From Psychrosphaera sp. B3R10 (lineage in GTDB: Bacteria; Pseudomonadota; Gammaproteobacteria; Enterobacterales; Alteromonadaceae), in NCBI RefSeq assembly GCF_018861025.1, contig NZ_JAHKQH010000007.1, positions 1 to 64,000 of the forward strand: 64,000 nucleotides of DNA. The letters run 5' to 3'. A program made the position numbers and the translations under genes. Positions 59,071-64,000 of this stretch are shown piece by piece. The notes under the pieces were generated by a model. It did not search any database, was not told the DNA's origin, and worked only from the letters and a program-made list of their open reading frames with translations. Each line of letters starts with the position of its first letter. Position 1 is the stretch's first letter.

Positions 59071-59102
59071 AGGATCACTTATTTAAGTGATCCTGCTTTT
59101 TC
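59071..59102 (+). terminator. Terminator of the PqqD-like gene, overlapping the ATP-grasp gene end
   Basis: AGGATCACTT (59071-59080) and AAGTGATCCT (59085-59094) form a 10-base stem with a 4-base loop, followed by GCTTTTT on the plus strand. The hairpin covers the stop codon and last codons of the convergent ATP-grasp gene. Confidence 0.8.
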
Positions 59103-59924
59103 AGCTAAGTAATCCACAATTTTACCGGCAACATCTATGCCGCCAATTTCCTGAGCATGCGCATAATAACAAGGAAAATTAGCCTCCAAAACATAGCACC
59201 TTCCACTTGGATGTCTAAGAATATCCACACCACCAAACTCATACCCCAAAACACTTACCGCCTTAATTGCTAACGCGTCTATTTCTGTACCTGCACTTTC
59301 AAAAACTTCATTTTTATCGGTTGTACCATAGGTTCTAAAGTCACCTTTATCCGGAGGATTGATATAGGCGGCAACAACCTTTTCACCAACGACAACACAA
59401 CGCCAATGTACGGCATCGGGAATAAAAGAAGACAACAGGGGTGCGGTACCGTTAGCACATACAAAGTCAATGACTGAATATAGCGACTGCGCGCTTTCCA
59501 ATTTCATTACACCAACACCACCGGAATAGCCCAAAACCTTTAGAATAACTGGATAACCACCAAGTTGTTCAACATAATAGTCTATGCAATCTCGTTGTTT
59601 ATTGTATAAATAAAAGGTTCTTGGGATTGGAATGTCATTTAATTCAAACAAAGAGGTGGCGTTGTTGCAATTATGAAAAATTCCCAAAGGCGCTTTGTAA
59701 AATGTTGCGACACCTGGCTGAAACAAAAATTGTTCAACTTTAGACGCAGCTGAAGACACGGCCGGTCTAAACAGAATATCACCAGGTTCGGCTTTAAGTT
59801 CCGGAGTAAAAACAAATATACCTGCATGATGTTCAACATATTCCAAATCACGAACTTTACATGCATCGATAATTATTTGTTTTGAAATGTTTGGTACGCC
59901 ATCGTCAACTAAATGAAATTTCAT
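59079..59924 (-). CDS. RimK-like ATP-grasp enzyme
   Basis: This 281-residue ATP-grasp ligase is of the RimK/glutathione-synthetase type. It would couple ATP hydrolysis to formation of an amide or ester via an acyl phosphate. The ATP-binding lysine and glycine loop are in VILKVLGYSGGVGVMKLES near residue 135. DAVHWRCVVVGEKVVAAYI near 185 is the next strand pair. The metal-binding Glu and Asn are in YVLEANFPCYY near 255, so it looks active. The N-terminal 100 residues are not typical. AAGAGAG lies about 10 bases before the ATG. It starts 6 bases after the 2OG oxygenase gene, so both are one operon. The substrate is unknown; the convergent PqqD-like protein is a candidate. Confidence 0.83.
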   Translation of the reverse strand: MKFHLVDDGVPNISKQIIIDACKVRDLEYVEHHAGIFVFTPELKAEPGDILFRPAVSSAASKVEQFLFQPGVATFYKAPLGIFHNCNNATSLFELNDIPIPRTFYLYNKQRDCIDYYVEQLGGYPVILKVLGYSGGVGVMKLESAQSLYSVIDFVCANGTAPLLSSFIPDAVHWRCVVVGEKVVAAYINPPDKGDFRTYGTTDKNEVFESAGTEIDALAIKAVSVLGYEFGGVDILRHPSGRCYVLEANFPCYYAHAQEIGGIDVAGKIVDYLAEKAGSLK

Positions 59925-59930
59925 AGATTA

Positions 59931-60581
59931 TTAACTCTCTTCCGTTGAATAGTTTTCTAGTAAAAAATGTCGAACAGAACTTGTCTCACTTTTTTCACCA
60001 TAAAATAAATATATTGCGATTAGCTTTTCTCCGTCTTTCACGGTTTCGGCTTCATGTTCGGACAATAAATCTTCATTTCCATCATCTAGGTAATTAAGCC
60101 AAAAAATCAACTTATTACGCTTAGGTACAATTTTTATACCGTCTGACTTAGTGAAAGATGTTGCACCACCTTCTTCAGTGTCGCATAGGAAAAACACCGC
60201 CGTAAACAGTAGGTATTCATCGTTCAGTTCATAATGATCACAATGAGGTGGGTGCCCCTGCCCCGGATGATAATGTCGGATCCTTATGCTAGATGTTTTT
60301 GCAGACGTTATGCCGGTTTTCTCTTTTATCTTATTTTCAAGATGTGTTAATGGCGGCATAACATCCTTTCTTAATTCAAACGACAAACCTGTTTCGTCTA
60401 GCTTTACCGGGACACCTTGCTGCGCTAACCAATGCCTATTTTTTAACTTTAGGGATATTTCGGTCAACACACCTTGATCTAAAAGGTCTTCTATTTCAAC
60501 AATTAATGGGCTTGATGTCAGCAAAGAGATGTTCAAAATATACCGCCGTTCGATCCTAAAATATCTTTCAATATTACCCAT
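59931..60581 (-). CDS. 2OG-Fe(II) oxygenase, prolyl 4-hydroxylase-like
   Basis: This 216-residue iron- and 2-oxoglutarate-dependent oxygenase resembles prolyl 4-hydroxylase alpha-type enzymes. The iron ligands are visible as the HxD motif in GHPPHCDHYELND near residue 115 and the distal His in LSEHEAETVKDGEKL near 180; a nearby basic residue would bind 2-oxoglutarate. YLLFTAVFFLCDTEEGGATSF is the usual double-stranded-helix core (core EEGGATSF). It is the first gene of a two-gene operon with the ATP-grasp enzyme. It probably hydroxylates a protein or peptide residue. The ribosome site before the ATG is weak. No collagen-like partner is adjacent, although the lipoprotein at 44239 has Gly-X-Y repeats that lack Pro. 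Confidence 0.83.
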   Translation of the reverse strand: MGNIERYFRIERRYILNISLLTSSPLIVEIEDLLDQGVLTEISLKLKNRHWLAQQGVPVKLDETGLSFELRKDVMPPLTHLENKIKEKTGITSAKTSSIRIRHYHPGQGHPPHCDHYELNDEYLLFTAVFFLCDTEEGGATSFTKSDGIKIVPKRNKLIFWLNYLDDGNEDLLSEHEAETVKDGEKLIAIYLFYGEKSETSSVRHFLLENYSTEES

Positions 60582-60786
60582 AAGTCGACTTGGATGGCAA
60601 ATTTATGGGCAATTTAGAAGTAAGGGCAACTACACACAAAAAATATGGTTATTGCCACCGATAATAAAAGTAATAATCCTTTTACACGGTGCGACTATCC
60701 ACTAAAATAAAAGCAATCGAAAAATGACAGTATGCCTTTAACGTAATACGTAACCACAAATCAATTTTATCTGGACCCATCCCCTT

Positions 60787-61890
60787 ATGTTTAAGAAGTT
60801 AGTTAAGCTGTTATTCAGTAACTCTAAGAAAAAAGTAATAGAGAATAATTATTTCTATTTTGAAGATCAAAACAGCAAAACTAACGAAAATTCGACAAGT
60901 CAATCTGCGGCACAACCGCTCCCAGTCGCCACAAAACCAATTGAAGTTAAATCGGTAGAAGAGCTGCACCAAAAAGCATTTTATGACTACTTGTTTGGTC
61001 AAACGAGCCATGTTGAACAACATGATGAAATGTCATTGTATATTTCTCAGCAAGTTGAAAAATTGCTGAGAAGCCCACAAAGCATACTTAAAAACTTGCC
61101 TATTTTACCGCTTTCCTTAAGTACAATTTTAGAACAATTAAACAACGACGATTTTGATACCGAAAAGTTGATAGGCCTAATACAGCAAGAAGCTATCATT
61201 GCCGCTAAAGTGATCGAACTGGCCAACTCCTCGTTTTACAACAGAAGCAACAAAGAAATAAAAGATCTTAAAACCGCTTTTATGCTGCTTGGTGCCAACG
61301 GCCTAATGGAAGGTGTAATAAATGGGTTTGTGAGTAAGCTTGCGCCTCAATCGCCAATCTATTTCAAACAGTACGGTGCCAAAATTTGGCAACACAGTCT
61401 TTCAACCGGCGTGATTGCCAAGGCGCTTTTAAATAAATCACAGTATAAGTCAGAATCTGCACAGGGCTATTTGATTGGACTGATCTGTAATTTGGGTGAC
61501 ATGATCATCTATCAATTACTTATCGAATCCTTTTCTTTTGTTCATCCCGATTGCCAACCAAACTCATACGCATTTAAAGACTTAATGTATAAAAACTCGA
61601 AAAAGATCACCTACCATATTGCCAAGCATTGGAACTTTCCGGCTTCAATATTAGATGTACTTGCAGTTCAAACAAAACTAACAAAATCGGCGATGTTGTC
61701 TGTTTTGTTCGCAAAAAGGCCCATAGCTTGTTATGTATATGAGGCAAATATCTTGAGCGAGTTAGAATTGATGTTTGAGCACAATGAAATTGACGAAAAT
61801 GAATTACTTACTGCAAAAAATCAGTTGGTTTTCAGTGCTGAGTCGCATCAATATATAGATAATTTGTTATTAGCTAAATTTAGTGACTAA
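60787..61890 (+). CDS. HDOD-domain protein
   Basis: The 367-residue protein has a basic N-terminal 20 residues, a Ser/Asn/Gln-rich linker (about 25-60) and an HDOD domain (about 105-300). Its typical segments are ILPLSLSTILEQLNND, VIELANSSFYNRSNKEIKDLKTAFMLLG (core ELANSSFY) and ICNLGDMIIYQLL. HDOD proteins are catalytically silent relatives of HD phosphohydrolases that act in signalling networks for motility, DNA damage or second messengers. The specific role is unknown. No ribosome site is obvious before the ATG. It is divergent from the 2OG oxygenase operon. Confidence 0.85.
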   Translation: MFKKLVKLLFSNSKKKVIENNYFYFEDQNSKTNENSTSQSAAQPLPVATKPIEVKSVEELHQKAFYDYLFGQTSHVEQHDEMSLYISQQVEKLLRSPQSILKNLPILPLSLSTILEQLNNDDFDTEKLIGLIQQEAIIAAKVIELANSSFYNRSNKEIKDLKTAFMLLGANGLMEGVINGFVSKLAPQSPIYFKQYGAKIWQHSLSTGVIAKALLNKSQYKSESAQGYLIGLICNLGDMIIYQLLIESFSFVHPDCQPNSYAFKDLMYKNSKKITYHIAKHWNFPASILDVLAVQTKLTKSAMLSVLFAKRPIACYVYEANILSELELMFEHNEIDENELLTAKNQLVFSAESHQYIDNLLLAKFSD

Positions 61891-62219
61891 CAAGGTAATT
61901 TAACTAAATTACCTGTGGAACTCTTAGCAGCAATATCAAAAATAAAGCATAAAAAAACCCGTCTAAACGTGACGGGTCATTAACTCAATTTTCAAGAAAA
62001 TAAATAGACATTTATAATTCTAAGCTTCCTGCGAACAGCTAAAGTACCCCATGGAATCCGCCAGGGATATAAGGTATTCCCTTATATTAATTGCCTAATG
62101 GTTTCTAATTTAGTTGTTCGTCGTTGCCCATAACCCACAACCATATGTTTTAAAAAACAATCTAGCCAATTTGGTACTTTCGGTAAAATGTCGGCTGATC
62201 TTGAGTACAACTAACAATA
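61891..62219. other. 329-base gap with several hairpins
   Basis: No gene is seen. Three inverted repeats are present: AGGTAATTT/AAATTACCT (61893-61914) just past the HDOD stop without a T-run; ACCCGTC/GACGGGT (61957-61977), which on the minus strand ends in TTTTTTT; and ATATAAGG/CCTTATAT (62067-62087). The second is a good minus-strand terminator but lies about 240 bases beyond the lyase gene. Either that mRNA has a long 3' tail or a small RNA ends there. Confidence 0.5.
61951..61977 (-). terminator. Minus-strand terminator
   Basis: ACCCGTC (61957-61963) and GACGGGT (61971-61977) form a 7-base GC-rich stem. On the minus strand it is followed by seven T. It would end transcription from the MalY/PatB-like gene or from an unseen small RNA in between. 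Confidence 0.75.
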
Positions 62220-63347
62220 TTAACGTTTTAGTCTGGCCACAGCGTCTTCTAACATTTCCCTTGGGCAGGCAAAGTTAATTCGCGTAAAGTTTTTCCAACC
62301 AAAATCTCGGCCCGGTGAAGGACCAACCCCCTTCGACTCCATGTAGGCATGGACATCATCAACACCCAAACCGCTCGCATCAATCCATGCTAAAAACGTT
62401 GCTTCGGGTCGAATAAACGTAAAGCCATCTAAGTCATTAATTTCTTTTTCTAAGTAATCCAAATTACCACGTAAATAATCTAATTGCTCTTGATGCCATT
62501 CATCACATTGTGTAAAGGCAACTTCAGTAGCGACTAAGCCCATAAACGTCACCCATGGCATAATACCAGCGGCGGCTTGAGTAAACTTACGACGCAAAGA
62601 GGCATCTGGAATAATTGCAAATGACGTTCCGAGGCCAGCCACATTAAACGTTTTGCTTGCGGCCATCAAAGTAATAGTGCGTTCGCCAATATCCGGCAAC
62701 TTACCTGCTGGTATATGGGTTTTGCTTTGATCTAGAATTAAGTCACAGTGAATTTCGTCACTGCAGAGCACGACATCATGTTTAAGACAGATTTGTTCAA
62801 CTCGTGTTAATTCTTCAGCTGTCATCACCGAACCGGTTGGGTTCATCGGGTTACACATAATAAAGAGTTTAGTTTTTGGATCTGCCGCTTTTTGCTCTAG
62901 CTGTTCAAAGTCCAATGTCCACCGACCATCCTGCTCAATTGTTTGGACATCTTCTCTGATAAGTTGATTTAAACCGGGTGCCGCCAACATCGGTGGATAG
63001 TTAGGTACTTGCACTAATACTTTGTCGCCAGGCTCACAGTTAGCTTTACAAGCCACATTAAAGGCAGGAACGACACCTGGTGTCCAAACTATCCATTGTG
63101 GTTCTATCTGCCAATCGTGTTTATCTGCTAACCATCGAACAACCGCCTGGTTTGCAGGTTCATATTCTACGGGAAGGTGGTAACCGTAAACGCCATGTTC
63201 CGTGCGGGCATGAAGCGCATCTATTATTGGCTGGGCGCATTTAAATTCAGAATCGGCAACCCATAATGGCAATATATCCTTGCCCTTGTAGCGTTCCCAT
63301 TTAAAAGAAAAAGTTGATCTGCGATCAATTAACTGGTCAAAACTCAT
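62220..63347 (-). CDS. MalY/PatB-family PLP enzyme (putative cystathionine beta-lyase)
   Basis: This 375-residue fold-type I aminotransferase-like enzyme has the family opening RRSTFSFKWERY and LPLWVADSEF. It has the Asn-Pro segment CNPMNPTGSV near residue 165, the Asp in LCSDEIHCDLI near 198 and the PLP lysine in MAASKTFNVAGLGTS near 230. The MalY/PatB group cleaves cystathionine or cysteine S-conjugates by beta-elimination, releasing ammonia and pyruvate. It is monocistronic. A true aminotransferase role cannot be excluded. Confidence 0.87.
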   Translation of the reverse strand: MSFDQLIDRRSTFSFKWERYKGKDILPLWVADSEFKCAQPIIDALHARTEHGVYGYHLPVEYEPANQAVVRWLADKHDWQIEPQWIVWTPGVVPAFNVACKANCEPGDKVLVQVPNYPPMLAAPGLNQLIREDVQTIEQDGRWTLDFEQLEQKAADPKTKLFIMCNPMNPTGSVMTAEELTRVEQICLKHDVVLCSDEIHCDLILDQSKTHIPAGKLPDIGERTITLMAASKTFNVAGLGTSFAIIPDASLRRKFTQAAAGIMPWVTFMGLVATEVAFTQCDEWHQEQLDYLRGNLDYLEKEINDLDGFTFIRPEATFLAWIDASGLGVDDVHAYMESKGVGPSPGRDFGWKNFTRINFACPREMLEDAVARLKR

Positions 63348-63525
63348 TTGTGTCCCCTTCTATGTTTGAATTCATTTAGCCATCTAAACTGCTAAATAAC
63401 AAGGGTAATTTATAGATATTTTAAATATGAAGTATATCCATTTTCTCCACTATCATATTTACCGGCCATTGAAGCTATTTCAAATACATTTCAACAACCG
63501 GTATTTATGTTGTAGTCACTAAACG

Positions 63526-64000
63526 TTAATAAGCGACCCTTTTAAATGATACAACACTGCCTTTGTTTAATGTCACGATAAACAGTTCGCCAAATTGATC
63601 TTCAGCAATTTCTATTTTGTCACTCACACCCAACTGCGTAATTAGAGCTGGAGTTGTATTAGAGTGACCTACAACCAAAATATTTTGCCCTGAATGCATG
63701 TCAGTTATCAATCGGGCCATTTCGTGCGCAGGTAAAAATAGTTCAGTGATGTCCTTATCTTGCTGATTAGCAACCGCTTTAGCCGTATTGCGAGTGCGTT
63801 TAAAAGGTGTTGAGTAAATCACATCTAGATGACTATTTTGTAAATAAGTAGCTAATCGCTTTGCGGTTTCTTCCCCTTTAGCTGATAACTCTGGATCTTT
63901 AATTTTAGTAGGTTGCTTTTCTGCATGTCGTGTCAAATAAACTACGGTATTTGGCTTGTCTAAATCACTAGCTGTAATACCTTTTTGGTTTAAGGCATTT
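63526..64000 (-). CDS. Histidine phosphatase family protein, N-terminus beyond the window
   Basis: The gene is cut by the right edge. The visible 157 residues begin within NALNQKGITASDLDKPN and continue with TVVYLTRHAEKQP, holding the phosphohistidine of the RHG/RHE-type motif (here RHAE). Further along are VIYSTPFKRTRNTA with the conserved Arg, and ILVVGHSNTTPALI with the second catalytic His. The frame stays open to base 64000, so a start at the internal TTG (63936), right inside the motif, is rejected. Members resemble SixA or small phosphoglycerate-mutase-like phosphatases. The residues before the motif suggest an N-terminal signal peptide off the edge. Confidence 0.85.
   Translation of the reverse strand, partial: NALNQKGITASDLDKPNTVVYLTRHAEKQPTKIKDPELSAKGEETAKRLATYLQNSHLDVIYSTPFKRTRNTAKAVANQQDKDITELFLPAHEMARLITDMHSGQNILVVGHSNTTPALITQLGVSDKIEIAEDQFGELFIVTLNKGSVVSFKRVAY

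Noticed and set aside
61978-62219. 6S RNA, tmRNA or RNase P RNA in the gap
   Set aside because: None of the conserved cores of these RNAs could be recognised on either strand.
63526-63936. Complete small phosphatase starting at the TTG at 63936
   Set aside because: That start lies inside the catalytic RHAE motif strand, and the reading frame stays open to the window edge, so the gene is truncated by the window.

Overview
This window reads as chromosomal DNA of a marine, heterotrophic gammaproteobacterium of the Alteromonadales type (Colwelliaceae or Pseudoalteromonadaceae-like). The basis is the AT-rich sequence, the gene orders prmC-prfA-hemA | lolB-ispE-prs-rplY-pth-ychF and ubiF | miaB-ybeZ-ybeY-corC-lnt, an E. 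coli-type PhoBR pair with a Pho box, and an E. coli-like Met-Leu-Gln-Gln tRNA cluster. I see no prophage, integrase, insertion sequence or CRISPR array. The genus is not determinable by eye.

Layout. 1-372: a strong leftward rRNA-type promoter at the very edge. 373-6919: a valine/branched-chain acyl-CoA catabolic operon (mmsA, acyl-CoA dehydrogenase, enoyl-CoA hydratase, 3-hydroxyisobutyryl-CoA hydrolase, mmsB), read leftward, with a divergent AraC-type regulator. 6941-9023: Pho box and phoBR. 9142-15744: an acetyltransferase, tryptophan dioxygenase, a large hybrid histidine kinase, a crotonase homologue, a small membrane protein, and a membrane protein/XRE pair. 16121-22370: a xylose locus (sugar porter, xylA, xylB, divergent xylR). 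22432-28257: scattered metabolic genes (alpha/beta hydrolase, SpoU methyltransferase, HIBADH paralogue, ldhA, SDR, PhzF). 28365-31270: lysC under a lysine riboswitch, with an M14 deacylase-like gene behind it. 31340-44091: a stand-alone KAS III, then kdsA/sirB1/sirB2/prmC/prfA/hemA with two inserted genes, then lolB-ispE-prs. 44239-48804: a collagen-repeat lipoprotein, rplY with a leader, pth and ychF. 49215-58179: the tRNA cluster, an outer-membrane protein, ubiF and the miaB-to-lnt operon. 58345-60581: an unusual three-gene locus. 60787-64000: an HDOD protein, a MalY/PatB lyase and an edge-truncated histidine phosphatase.

The strongest candidate for something undescribed is 58345-60581. One gene encodes a PqqD-like (leader-binding) N-terminal domain, an internal twin-arginine motif, a low-complexity Ser/Lys/Glu/Gln segment and a PEP-CTERM-like tail. 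Convergent to it lie a 2OG-Fe(II) prolyl-hydroxylase-like oxygenase and a RimK-like ATP-grasp ligase, 6 bases apart. Together they look like a possible protein- or peptide-modification system whose substrate carries its own recognition domain. This is inference from domains and neighbourhood only.

Other points worth a look: the lysine riboswitch probably also covers the M14 gene; a second hairpin sits on the lysC ribosome-binding site; AGTAA-type repeats form a possible XRE operator; the kdsA-hemA gene block is interrupted by a DUF819 transporter and an HD-GYP regulator; and a structured inverted repeat lies between sirB2 and sirB1. All coordinates, motifs and lengths come from reading the sequence. 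No database search was run.
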